Part shown: positions 7,339-15,496 of the stretch, piece by piece
How positions within the stretch are numbered: the first letter of the stretch is position 1
Layout: each line of letters begins with the position of its first letter
Assembly (NCBI GenBank): GCA_002353285.1
Contig: DEJJ01000034.1
Span: 144,860 to 208,859, forward strand
Direction: 5' to 3'
Origin: Porphyromonadaceae bacterium UBA2751
Lineage (GTDB): Bacteria; Bacteroidota; Bacteroidia; Bacteroidales; Muribaculaceae
Length of the DNA: 64,000 bases
Made by a program: the position numbers and the translations under genes
Notes under the pieces: generated by a model
Told to the model about the DNA's origin: nothing
Database searches by the model: none
Seen by the model: the letters and a program-made list of their open reading frames with translations, nothing else

Positions 7339-10300
7339 ATGTCATTAACTAGTTTTTTGAAGTCAATCTTCGGCAACAAGAGTGAGCGTGACCTGAAGAA
7401 GCTCATGCCCATCGTGCGTGAGATACAGAAAGTGTATCCCGAGGTGGAGAGCTTGTCGAACGATGAACTGCGTGCACGCAGTGCTGCAATCAGAGAAGAG
7501 ATTCAAGAGTATGTAAAACCACAGCGCGACGAGGTGGCAGCCATCAAGGCTGAAATCGAGACCCTCGAATATGAGGAGCGCGAGCCCTTGTGGGGAAAAA
7601 TTGACAAGATTGAGAAGGAAATTCTCGACCGCATCGAGGAAAAGCTCGACGCGGTGCTGCCCATCGTCTTTGCTATCGTGAAGGAGACCGCAAAGCGATT
7701 TGCCGAGAATGAGACCATCGAGGTTACCGCCACCGATTTTGACCGCAAGCTTGCTGCCGATGGCCACGACTTCCTCGACATTGATGGTGATAAAGCCATC
7801 TACTACAACCATTGGGAAGCTGGAGGTAATGAAATGGTGTGGAACATGGTTCACTACGACGTTCAGCTCATTGGTGGCTCGGTTCTCCATCAGGGAAAGA
7901 TTGCCGAGATGGCCACTGGTGAGGGTAAGACCCTTGTGGCAACGCTGCCAGTGTTCCTGAATGCGCTTGCTGGCTGTGGCGTTCATGTGGTTACTGTGAA
8001 CGACTACTTGGCAAAACGTGACTCGGAGTGGATGGGCCCGCTGTATATGTTCCACGGACTTAGCGTGGCTTGCATCGACAAGACCGAGCCTAACAGCCTT
8101 GAGCGCCGCGATGCATATAATTGCGATATCACCTTCGGTACCAACAGTGAGTTTGGTTTCGACTACCTGCGTGACAACATGGCAATGGCACCTGAGGATT
8201 GCGTTCAGCGTTCCCACCACTTTGCCATAGTCGATGAGGTGGACTCGGTGCTCATTGATGACGCCCGCACACCACTTATCATCTCAGGTCCTGTGCCACG
8301 TGGCGAGGATCAGATGTTTGATGAATATAAGCCCAACGTGGAGCGGGTGTATGCCGCCCAGCGCAGCCTGGTGACCCAGCTGCTGAGCGATGCTCGCCGC
8401 ATGATGGCAAGCGACGACCCAGCCACCGTTAAGGAAGGCACCTTGCTGCTCTACCGTGCCTATAAGGGCCTGCCCAAGTACAAGCCCTTGATCAAGTATC
8501 TATCTCAAGAGGGAGTGAAGCAGGCCATGCTCAAGACAGAGGCTTTCTACATGCAAGACAATAGCCGCGAGATGCACGTGGTGACCGATCCATTATACTT
8601 CATCATTGAAGAGCAGAACAACACAGTGGAGCTCACCGATAAGGGTATTGACGTGCTCACCCGTGGCACCGATGACCCCAAGTTCTTTGTGCTGCCCGAT
8701 ATCGCAAGTGAGCTGTCGGCAGTGACTAATGAGCCACTCACCGAGGAGGAGAAACTCACCAAGAAGGACGAGCTGCTGCAAAACTACTCGGTAAAAGCTG
8801 AGCGCGTGCACACCGTGACCCAGCTGCTCAAGGCCTACACCCTATTTAATCGCGATGATGAGTACATCGTTGACGAGGAAGGCAAGGTAAAGATTGTGGA
8901 TGAGCAGACTGGCCGCATCATGGAGGGTCGCCGCTATAGCGACGGTCTGCACCAGGCCATCGAGGCTAAGGAAGGTGTGAAAGTGGAAGCTGCCACACAG
9001 ACCTTCGCCACCATCACGCTGCAGAACTACTTCCGCATGTATCACAAGCTTGCCGGTATGACCGGTACTGCCATGACCGAGGCTGGCGAGTTCTGGGAGA
9101 TTTACAAACTCGATGTTGTTAACATTCCCACCAATCGCCCCGTTATCCGCAAGGACAACCCTGACCGCGTGTTCAAGACCGAGAAAGAGAAGTTTAACGC
9201 CGTTATCGAGGAGATTGTGAAGATGCGCGATGCTGGCCGCCCAACACTGGTGGGTACCACTTCGGTGGAGATTTCAGAGCGACTGAGCCGCCAGTTGAGC
9301 CTGCGCCACATTGAGCATAACGTGCTTAACGCGAAGCTGCACCAGAAGGAGGCCGACATCGTGGCACAAGCCGGACGCCAGGTCAATGGCAAGGGCGTGG
9401 TTACTATTGCAACCAACATGGCCGGTCGTGGTACCGATATCAAGCTCTCGCCCGAGGTTAAGGAGGCTGGTGGCTTGGCAATCATCGGCACTGAGCGCCA
9501 TGAGTCGCGCCGCGTCGACAATCAGTTGCGTGGTCGTGCCGGTCGTCAAGGTGACCCCGGTAGTTCGGTGTTCTTTGTGTCGTTTGAGGACAAAGTGATG
9601 CGCCTGTTTGCTAGCGAGCGAGTGGTGAAGCTGCTCGACCGTCTGGGCTTGCACGATGGCGAGATGATAGAGTCGCCCATGGTGACCAAGAGCATCGAGA
9701 ACGCTCAAAAGCGCGTTGAGGAGAACAACTTCGGTATTCGCAAGCACACCCTTGAGTATGACGACGTGATGAATGCTCAGCGCAAGGTGATCTACACCCG
9801 TCGCCACCATGCATTGCTGGGAGAGCGCATTGGCACCGACATCATCAACACCCTCTACGACAGCATTGAGGAAATTATCAACAAGTTTGGTCCATCGGAA
9901 TATGACGACCTCAAGATGCAAGTGCTCTCAACGTTTGCAATTGAGCCACCGTTTGACGAGGAGCAGTATCGCAAGCAAGATAAGCAGAAGAACATCGACG
10001 ACCTCTTTGATGCAGTGCTCAAGGCATTCCGTCGCAAGACCGACCGCCTGGCCGAGGTTGCCAACCCCGTGATCCAGAGCATCTGCCAGCAGCAGATGGA
10101 GGCTGGTGCCCCTGAGCCCGAAGGCAAGATGCGAGTGCCCATCACCGATGGCAAGCGCACTTATGGCATCGTGATTGACCTCAAGGAGGCCTACGAAACC
10201 CAGTGCAAGTGCTTGGCCAAGGCTTGGCAGAAGGCAATCCTGCTGCTCTCAATCGACGAGAGCTGGAAGGTGCATCTGCGCGAGCTTGATCAGCTGCGCC

Positions 10301-10692
10301 AGAGCGTGCAGAACGCAAGCTATGAGCAGAAGGATCCATTGGTAATCTACAAGCTTGAGTCGTTCGACCTGTTCAAGGCAATGCTTGGCGAGATGAACAA
10401 CAAGGCTATCTCGTCGCTCATGCGAGGCCAGATTCCGGTGCAGGAAGAAGGCCCCGAGGTTAGTCGTGCTCAAGAGGAGCGCCGCCAGCGCCAGCGCTAC
10501 AGCGAGGGACGTGGCAATGATGCTGTGGCCGCTGCTGCCGCTGCTCAGCGTCAGGCGGGAATGGGAGCCAGCCAGGCAGGACGTGGTCCAGTGGCACCCA
10601 TTCGCAATGAGGGTCCCAAGATTGGGCGCAACGATCCATGCCCATGTGGTAGTGGCAAGAAGTACAAGAACTGCCATGGCCGTGGCTTGTAA
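7339..10692 (+). CDS. secA: preprotein translocase ATPase SecA
   Basis: A protein of 1117 residues, the long form usual in Bacteroidota. SecA drives preproteins through SecYEG by ATP hydrolysis at the inner membrane. Walker A ATGEGKT lies at about residues 192-198, the DEVDS box follows later in the first nucleotide-binding domain, and the second domain carries GRGTDIK and the [13 protein letters not shown] segment. The C-terminus is the zinc-binding SEC-C motif ([14 protein letters not shown]). The N-terminal third contains an insertion of charged helices (about 50-110), also seen in relatives. It is a single-gene unit closed by two hairpin terminators. Confidence 0.99.
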   Translation: MSLTSFLKSIFGNKSERDLKKLMPIVREIQKVYPEVESLSNDELRARSAAIREEIQEYVKPQRDEVAAIKAEIETLEYEEREPLWGKIDKIEKEILDRIEEKLDAVLPIVFAIVKETAKRFAENETIEVTATDFDRKLAADGHDFLDIDGDKAIYYNHWEAGGNEMVWNMVHYDVQLIGGSVLHQGKIAEMATGEGKTLVATLPVFLNALAGCGVHVVTVNDYLAKRDSEWMGPLYMFHGLSVACIDKTEPNSLERRDAYNCDITFGTNSEFGFDYLRDNMAMAPEDCVQRSHHFAIVDEVDSVLIDDARTPLIISGPVPRGEDQMFDEYKPNVERVYAAQRSLVTQLLSDARRMMASDDPATVKEGTLLLYRAYKGLPKYKPLIKYLSQEGVKQAMLKTEAFYMQDNSREMHVVTDPLYFIIEEQNNTVELTDKGIDVLTRGTDDPKFFVLPDIASELSAVTNEPLTEEEKLTKKDELLQNYSVKAERVHTVTQLLKAYTLFNRDDEYIVDEEGKVKIVDEQTGRIMEGRRYSDGLHQAIEAKEGVKVEAATQTFATITLQNYFRMYHKLAGMTGTAMTEAGEFWEIYKLDVVNIPTNRPVIRKDNPDRVFKTEKEKFNAVIEEIVKMRDAGRPTLVGTTSVEISERLSRQLSLRHIEHNVLNAKLHQKEADIVAQAGRQVNGKGVVTIATNMAGRGTDIKLSPEVKEAGGLAIIGTERHESRRVDNQLRGRAGRQGDPGSSVFFVSFEDKVMRLFASERVVKLLDRLGLHDGEMIESPMVTKSIENAQKRVEENNFGIRKHTLEYDDVMNAQRKVIYTRRHHALLGERIGTDIINTLYDSIEEIINKFGPSEYDDLKMQVLSTFAIEPPFDEEQYRKQDKQKNIDDLFDAVLKAFRRKTDRLAEVANPVIQSICQQQMEAGAPEPEGKMRVPITDGKRTYGIVIDLKEAYETQCKCLAKAWQKAILLLSIDESWKVHLRELDQLRQSVQNASYEQKDPLVIYKLESFDLFKAMLGEMNNKAISSLMRGQIPVQEEGPEVSRAQEERRQRQRYSEGRGNDAVAAAAAAQRQAGMGASQAGRGPVAPIRNEGPKIGRNDPCPCGSGKKYKNCHGRGL

Positions 10693-10748
10693 CTCACTAT
10701 TAGAGTTGTGCGCACCATGCTTGGTGCCGAAAGTTCGCTAAAATAATC

Positions 10749-10786
10749 GCCCCACCCTCCTTGAGCGCTTGCCAAGAGGGTGGGGC
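10749..10786 (+). terminator. GC-rich hairpin downstream of secA
   Basis: An 11-bp perfect stem, GCCCCACCCTC with GAGGGTGGGGC, 57 nt after the secA stop codon. The T-run after it is weak, so it may act together with the next hairpin. Confidence 0.7.
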
Positions 10787-10799
10787 TAAATTAAAAAAA

Positions 10800-10829
10800 C
10801 CAAACTGGCTTGGTGAATTGCCAGTTTGG
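10800..10829. terminator. bidirectional terminator between secA and the convergent secreted-protein gene
   Basis: A 10-bp stem CCAAACTGGC / GCCAGTTTGG with a 10-nt loop. On the plus strand GTTTTCGATTT follows; on the minus strand seven T residues follow directly. It can therefore end both convergent transcripts. Confidence 0.8.
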
Positions 10830-10878
10830 GTTTTCGATTTATTTCTAACTACCAAAAAACTAATCTTAGTCGAAACCC

Positions 10879-11496
10879 TTAACGATAGAGCTTCTTGCTC
10901 ACCTTGTCGCCTTGCTTCACGATGATGATGCCCGGTTGGGGACCGTTCAGCTTGTGGCCTTGCAAGTCGAAGTACTCGACGGGTTGCATCTGGTCGCCTT
11001 CCAAAGCGTCAATGGCAGTAACGGTAGTGTTCTCGTAGGGGAAGCGCAGCACCAGGTCGAAGGTGTTGTCCCAGTTGGCCACGTCGTGGATGGTGTAAAC
11101 CACTTCCATCTGTCCATATTCGTGCTTTAGCAAGTGAACCACCGAGCTAATCATGAAATCGTAATTCTGAAACATGGTGGTTTCGAGTGACGAATGGTTG
11201 CCGTGAACGTCGGGATCCTTGTCCTCATGCTTGCAGAATTGCTCAACTTTGTAGTCCTCCAGGTCCCATGCATTCTTTATCATGATGTTGGCAGTGAACC
11301 AGTTGTGGTTAAGCTTGATGTTGTCGATGAAAACAATGTACTCCTTGTTGAAAATCTCAACAGCCTCCTCCTTCATAATGGCAGTTGAATTGTTGATGAA
11401 GCTGTTGTTAAGGTCGATGATGTCATAATCAACACTATAAGCACTGCCACACAATGCTGTCAGCGCAACAAGCGCTGTGATAAAAAACTTTCTCAT
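10879..11496 (-). CDS. secreted protein with a C-terminal secretion-type tail
   Basis: A protein of 205 residues. The signal peptide MRKFFITALVALTALCGSAYS is cleaved around residue 20. The middle has no domain I can name. The last 30 residues (VEYFDLQGHKL, GPQPGIIIVKQ, ending SKKLYR) match the tails of Bacteroidales exported proteins (pattern YFDLxGxxL...PxxGxxI), which direct type IX-type secretion or surface sorting in relatives. The gene stands alone, after a structured leader of about 140 nt. Confidence 0.75.
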   Translation of the reverse strand: MRKFFITALVALTALCGSAYSVDYDIIDLNNSFINNSTAIMKEEAVEIFNKEYIVFIDNIKLNHNWFTANIMIKNAWDLEDYKVEQFCKHEDKDPDVHGNHSSLETTMFQNYDFMISSVVHLLKHEYGQMEVVYTIHDVANWDNTFDLVLRFPYENTTVTAIDALEGDQMQPVEYFDLQGHKLNGPQPGIIIVKQGDKVSKKLYR

Positions 11497-11644
11497 ACTC
11501 TAAAAATATATTATTTGTTATTAAGTTTAGTAAAAATCTGATCTCTTCAGAGTAGTGGTTCAAAGAATCACTTAGTCTCCTCTATATGTTGCCAACCGCA
11601 CTGGTGATGAGCCTGAAAGTTGGCAGCAAAAGGGTTGCAAATGT
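11497..11644 (-). promoter_or_regulatory. promoter box and structured leader of the secreted-protein gene
   Basis: A -7-like TACATTTG reads 11644-11637 on the minus strand, without a strong -33 box. The roughly 135-nt leader holds a long stem with GCCAAC and GTTGGC arms around 23 nt (11593-11627 region), then AGTG/CACT and CTCT/AGAG stems. No riboswitch class was recognised. Confidence 0.35.
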
Positions 11645-11786
11645 AATACATTATTTGATAAGCAGCTGACACTTTGCGACAAATCGAGTAGTATCGAGGA
11701 AATATTTACCACCATTTATGGTTGCAAGAAAAATCCCCAAGCTGGATGTGCCTGGGGATTGATGTTGTGAAAACTGGTGGACGCTT

Positions 11787-12686
11787 TTATAGCTGACTGT
11801 AGTCGAGTTGCATTGCAGCGTTGATTCCGCGCTTGACGTCGCCAGTTTGGTAACCAGCCTTGAACCATTTCATGCGTTGCTGGCTTGTGCCGTGAGTGAA
11901 GCTCTCGGGCATGGCATAGCCTTGGGCTTTCTTCTGCAAGTAGTCATCACCAATCTTCTGTGCGCAGTCGATAGCCTCTTCAAGGTCGCCATCCTGAACA
12001 GAACCAAACTGCTGGTTGTCGTAGTGGGCCCAGCATCCAGCCAGATAGTCGGCCAGCAGCTCAATGCGCACGCTCTCCTTGTTGGCCTGAGCGCTGCCCT
12101 GGCCGTAGCGAGCCATCTTGCTGTGAATCTGCTGCAGCACACCAGTGAGGTACTCAACATGGTGACCCACCTCGTGAGCGATTACGTAGGCATAGGAGAA
12201 GTCGCCATCGGCTCCCAGCTGCTGTTTCATGCTCATGAAGAACGACAGGTCGAGATACAGGCTCTGGTCGCCGCTGCAATAGAAGGGACCCATAGCAGCC
12301 TGGCCCTGTCCGCAAGCAGTGCTTGTTGAGCCACTGTAAAGAACCATCTTGGGGTCGCGATACTCGCCCAAACCTTGCTGCTGGAAGATTTGAGACCAGA
12401 TGTCCTCAGTACCACCCAGAATCTGCTTCGAGAACTTGGCAAGCGCCTGCTCCTCCTCGCTGAACTCTACTGGCTGGCCGTTGTTGTCGGTGCTCTCCTG
12501 CATAGTCACGCCCCCCATCTGGCCCATCTGGCCCAGGACGCTACCCAGGTCGCCACCGCCCATAAACATGGCCACCAGCGCAATGATAATACCCATGATG
12601 CCGCCACCAATGCCGGCCTTAGCACCACCGCTCATGCCGCGGCGATCCTCCACATTACTACTCTCTCTACGTCCGTCTAAATCCAT
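11787..12686 (-). CDS. YpfJ-type neutral zinc metallopeptidase
   Basis: A protein of 299 residues of the Zn_peptidase (PF04228) family. A Gly-rich membrane helix lies at about residues 24-44. The catalytic motif HEVGHHVEY places His171, Glu172 and His175 as metal ligands and general base. The downstream segments ELLADYLAGCWAHY and the C-terminal TSQQRMKWFKAGYQTGD are conserved in YpfJ homologues. The substrate is unknown. The protein is full-length for the family. A -7 box TATTTTTG (12736-12729, minus) lies 43 nt upstream of the ATG. Confidence 0.93.
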   Translation of the reverse strand: MDLDGRRESSNVEDRRGMSGGAKAGIGGGIMGIIIALVAMFMGGGDLGSVLGQMGQMGGVTMQESTDNNGQPVEFSEEEQALAKFSKQILGGTEDIWSQIFQQQGLGEYRDPKMVLYSGSTSTACGQGQAAMGPFYCSGDQSLYLDLSFFMSMKQQLGADGDFSYAYVIAHEVGHHVEYLTGVLQQIHSKMARYGQGSAQANKESVRIELLADYLAGCWAHYDNQQFGSVQDGDLEEAIDCAQKIGDDYLQKKAQGYAMPESFTHGTSQQRMKWFKAGYQTGDVKRGINAAMQLDYSQL

Positions 12687-12850
12687 ATTATAATTTGTTT
12701 AAGTTTATAATCTTTTTTGTTTAACTCGCAAAAATAGCAATTTTTTATTCAACACACACTATATTCAACGCAAAATAATTCTCAAATCACAAAAAAACAG
12801 GTCAAAAACTCCAATTTTCAACTTTTTTCAAAAAAAATCGTTCAAAACAC

Positions 12851-12880
12851 TTGCCAGTTCAAAAATTAGTTGTACCTTTG
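12851..12880 (+). promoter_or_regulatory. tRNA-Lys promoter
   Basis: TTGC at 12851-12854, 18 nt, TACCTTTG at 12873-12880. Transcription would start about 37 nt before the mature tRNA. Confidence 0.7.
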
Positions 12881-12923
12881 CACTCGGAATTCAACAAAAC
12901 ACTTGTTGAAGCGACATAAAGAT

Positions 12924-12996
12924 GACTCCGTGGCTCAGTTGGTAGAGCAACTGACTCTTAATCAGTGGGTCGAGGGTTCGAGCCCCTCCGGGGTCA
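12924..12996 (+). tRNA. tRNA-Lys (anticodon CTT)
   Basis: A cloverleaf of 73 nt: the acceptor stem GACTCCG pairs with CGGGGTC (one G-T pair), followed by discriminator A. The anticodon arm is ACTGA-CTCTTAA-TCAGT with CTT at positions 34-36, and the T arm is GAGGG-TTCGAGC-CCCTC. CCA is not encoded (CAA follows). Confidence 0.97.
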
Positions 12997-13005
12997 CAAA
13001 AGAAG

Positions 13006-13047
13006 ATGGCTAATAAGCAATTGCACAGCTTGTTAGCCATTTTTTTT
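13006..13047 (+). terminator. terminator of the tRNA-Lys unit
   Basis: A 13-bp stem (ATGGCTAATAAGC with GCTTGTTAGCCAT, one G-T pair) followed directly by seven T residues. Confidence 0.85.
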
Positions 13048-13138
13048 GTTTTGTCACAAATTGGTCATTAGGCGCCAAGATGGTGTTGCCGCGCTGGCGG
13101 CCTTGATGGGGCCGCCTCACGGTGCTTGCTTTTTAAAA

Positions 13139-13290
13139 TCAGTGTCTCACCACGGTCAGGCGGTTGTTGTGGATGTAGATGCCTGGGGTGGTGGGGGAGT
13201 GGTCCCCAGGTCTCGGCCGTCGATGCTGTAGTAATGTGTTATGCAGAACACCGACGACGCATTTCACTATGATGGCATTGTTTGTTTATC
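13139..13290 (-). pseudogene. frameshifted 3' remnant of a secreted protein
   Basis: On the minus strand one frame reads YYSIDGR and the adjacent frame continues PGDHSPTTPGIYIHNNR then LTVVRH and a stop at 13141-13139. Joined, they give a typical C-terminal tail of a Bacteroidales exported protein (YSIDGR...PxGIYIxNNRxVVVR). The shift between the two halves and the lack of any upstream domain mark it as a decayed gene end. The rest of 13048-13323 holds only a GGCGGCC/GGCCGCC hairpin near 13096-13118 and no gene. Confidence 0.55.
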
Positions 13291-13323
13291 ACAGTGAGCT
13301 GCATTGAAACATTGAGTGCGATT

Positions 13324-14007
13324 CTATTGTGAGCTATTATTGATGGCCCACGCCAGTCCCTTGGCCATGCGTTTTTCAACATCCATGAAATGGTTGCCTT
13401 GGTTCCACTGCAAAGTGGTGTTTACGCCTTGCGAGATTAGTGAATCATGTTGCTTAAGGATGGATGTGTCCACTTGCGACATCAACTGATTCTTGGTCTT
13501 AGCTTCCTTGTCGCCAAGGCTAAGATATACATCAGTTGCTAAAGTGGTGGAACGGGTGGCGTAGTCGACCCAATTGGGATACCACACCGACGGTGAGGCA
13601 GCAACCACGCTGTCGAACACATCGGTTTGATAGGATGCCCATAACGCAAAGAGTCCTGCCAGCGAATATCCCCCGAGAACCTTGTGGGGCGCATCAATGC
13701 CTATTGATTGCAGGTGGGGCAACAATTCGCTGGCTATAAATGCCAGTGTGTCATTGGCTCCGTCGCCAAAAGGTGTGTTGCCAAAGGCGGGAGGGGCCGT
13801 CCAGGGGGTAAGGTCCCTGTTCCAGTCAGCAATCATAAATGCGGCTAAGGTGAACGGCTGATGCACTTGCTTGCGAATGAGCTCAACCTCCTGAGGAAGC
13901 TTAGTGGCACTATGCTCATCAACTGGCTGCAAGAGCAGATGCTTGGCTCTGTCCTGCAAAAAGACACGAAACTCTCGCCCCGAGATGTTATTCACGACTT
14001 CCTTCAT
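13324..14007 (-). CDS. alpha/beta hydrolase, putative esterase
   Basis: A protein of 227 residues of the esterase D / enterochelin-esterase-like group. The nucleophile elbow GGYSLAG puts Ser at about 115; Asp166 in SLGDKEA and His206 in QGNHFMD complete a plausible triad. There is no signal peptide, so it is probably cytoplasmic. The start ATG at 14007 lies about 65 nt after a strong promoter (TTGC-N19-TACCTTTG). Its natural ester substrate cannot be inferred. It is divergent from holB. Confidence 0.82.
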   Translation of the reverse strand: MKEVVNNISGREFRVFLQDRAKHLLLQPVDEHSATKLPQEVELIRKQVHQPFTLAAFMIADWNRDLTPWTAPPAFGNTPFGDGANDTLAFIASELLPHLQSIGIDAPHKVLGGYSLAGLFALWASYQTDVFDSVVAASPSVWYPNWVDYATRSTTLATDVYLSLGDKEAKTKNQLMSQVDTSILKQHDSLISQGVNTTLQWNQGNHFMDVEKRMAKGLAWAINNSSQ

Positions 14008-14080
14008 GTGATTCTTGACTGGCTTGATTTAGTTGCTAAAAAAACTAATGCTGAACTTGAGGTTTTGCATTATCAGAGAA

Positions 14081-14111
14081 CAAAGGTAGTCAATTTCCAT
14101 GTAAAGTGCAA
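14081..14111 (-). promoter_or_regulatory. promoter of the esterase gene
   Basis: Minus strand: TTGC (14111-14108), 19 nt, TACCTTTG (14088-14081), a close match to the Bacteroidales consensus. Confidence 0.75.
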
Positions 14112-14207
14112 CCATGCGCTTCTTTTCATTAATTTTAAGCGTGATGTCCACATGGTTAACGATATTTTTTGTTATCTTTGTGCGTTTTAAAAAAACATTG
14201 CATCAAC

Positions 14208-15329
14208 ATGAGATTCCATGACATCATAGGTAATGAGCGTGCCATTGAGCAGATTAGGCGCATGGTGGATAGCGGCAACATCCCTCATGCAATGCTGCTT
14301 CATGGCGAGCCAGGAGTGCCAAAGCTCGCCCTCGCCCTCGCCACTGCACAGTACATCCACTGCACCAACCGTCACGACGGTGACTCATGCGGAATGTGCC
14401 CCTCGTGCCTGCAACATCAGTCGATGAACCATGCCGACACGTTCTATTCTTACCCCATTACCAAGAAGGGTGATAATCCAGTGAGCGAGGACTTCGACCG
14501 CGAGTGGAAGCGTTTCTTGAGCGAGGGGGTTGTGGCCGAGGACTATCAGCGCTGGCTCGCAATAATCGGCAACGAGAATGCGCAGCCCATCATCTACGCC
14601 AGCGAGAGCGACAACATCACTCGCAAAATGAGCCTCAGTGCCTACACCGCCAAGTACAAAGTGCTCATAATGTGGCAGGCTCACAAGATGAACAAGGAGT
14701 GCTCTAACAAGCTGCTAAAGCTCATCGAGGAACCCGACCCCGACTGTATATTCCTGCTCACCACCGATGATGCCAAGGCAATATTGCCCACCATCTACTC
14801 GCGCACTCAGCGCATTGAACTGCGCAAACCCTCGACCGAGCAGATAGCACAATACCTTGCCAGCAGCGGCGAGATCGACATGAGAGAGGCTCTTGCGATG
14901 GCAGCCCCTGCCGACGGCAACGTGGTGCAAGCACTGCGCAACCTGGATCACGGCAGCGAGACTCACGACTTCCACAACCAGTTTGTGCGCCTCATGCGCC
15001 TTGCCTACATGCGCGACTTGGGCGGCATCAAGGCCTGGAGCGAGAGCATAGCCGACTACAAGCGTGAGAAGGCCCAGCGTTTTCTCAACTATGCTACCCG
15101 CATGGTTCGTGAAAACTACATCTATAACTTGCACCTGCCGCAACTCAACTACGAGACCCAAGAGGAGTCGCAGTTCAGCAAGAACTTTGCGCGCTTCATC
15201 AATGAGGCCAACGTGGAGCGGCTGCTCAAGCTCTTCGACGATGCCGCACGCGACCTGCGTGGTAACGGCAATGCAAAGATTATCCTCTTCGATGTGGGTG
15301 TGAAAGTGACAATACTGATAAAGAAATAA
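14208..15329 (+). CDS. holB: DNA polymerase III subunit delta'
   Basis: A protein of 373 residues; delta' is the structural clamp-loader subunit beside tau/gamma and delta. The N-terminus MRFHDIIGNERAIEQIRRMV is typical. The P-loop is degenerate (HGEPGVPKLALA), as expected for delta', which does not hydrolyse ATP. A four-cysteine zinc module (C..CGMCPSC) follows, and the SRC-like motif is seen as YSRTQRIELR. The start ATG at 14208 is preferred over the longer open frame upstream because a -7 box TATCTTTG lies at 14173-14180. The downstream AddB-like gene is 167 nt away across a repeat tract. Confidence 0.93.
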   Translation: MRFHDIIGNERAIEQIRRMVDSGNIPHAMLLHGEPGVPKLALALATAQYIHCTNRHDGDSCGMCPSCLQHQSMNHADTFYSYPITKKGDNPVSEDFDREWKRFLSEGVVAEDYQRWLAIIGNENAQPIIYASESDNITRKMSLSAYTAKYKVLIMWQAHKMNKECSNKLLKLIEEPDPDCIFLLTTDDAKAILPTIYSRTQRIELRKPSTEQIAQYLASSGEIDMREALAMAAPADGNVVQALRNLDHGSETHDFHNQFVRLMRLAYMRDLGGIKAWSESIADYKREKAQRFLNYATRMVRENYIYNLHLPQLNYETQEESQFSKNFARFINEANVERLLKLFDDAARDLRGNGNAKIILFDVGVKVTILIKK

Positions 15330-15332
15330 AGC

Positions 15333-15494
15333 TCAGAAGTCAGAAGTCAGAAATCAGAGGTCAGATGTCAGATGTCAGAACTCTCACTTTTACCTCTCAC
15401 CTCATAACTCATAACTCATAACTCACAACTCACAACCCACAACCCACAACCCACAACCCACAACTCACAACTCACAACCCACAACCCATAACTC
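15333..15494 (+). repeat. two-part heptanucleotide repeat tract
   Basis: About seven AGANNTC units (AGAAGTC, AGATGTC and variants) run first, then, after a short spacer, about thirteen ACAACCC/ACAACTC/ATAACTC units. Both parts have period 7. The tract ends one base before the ATG of the AddB-like gene, so changes in copy number would alter that gene's leader. Confidence 0.9.
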
Positions 15495-15496
15495 AA

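Noticed and set aside
15333..15494. CRISPR-like array
   Set aside because: Units are contiguous 7-mers without spacers, and no cas gene is present.
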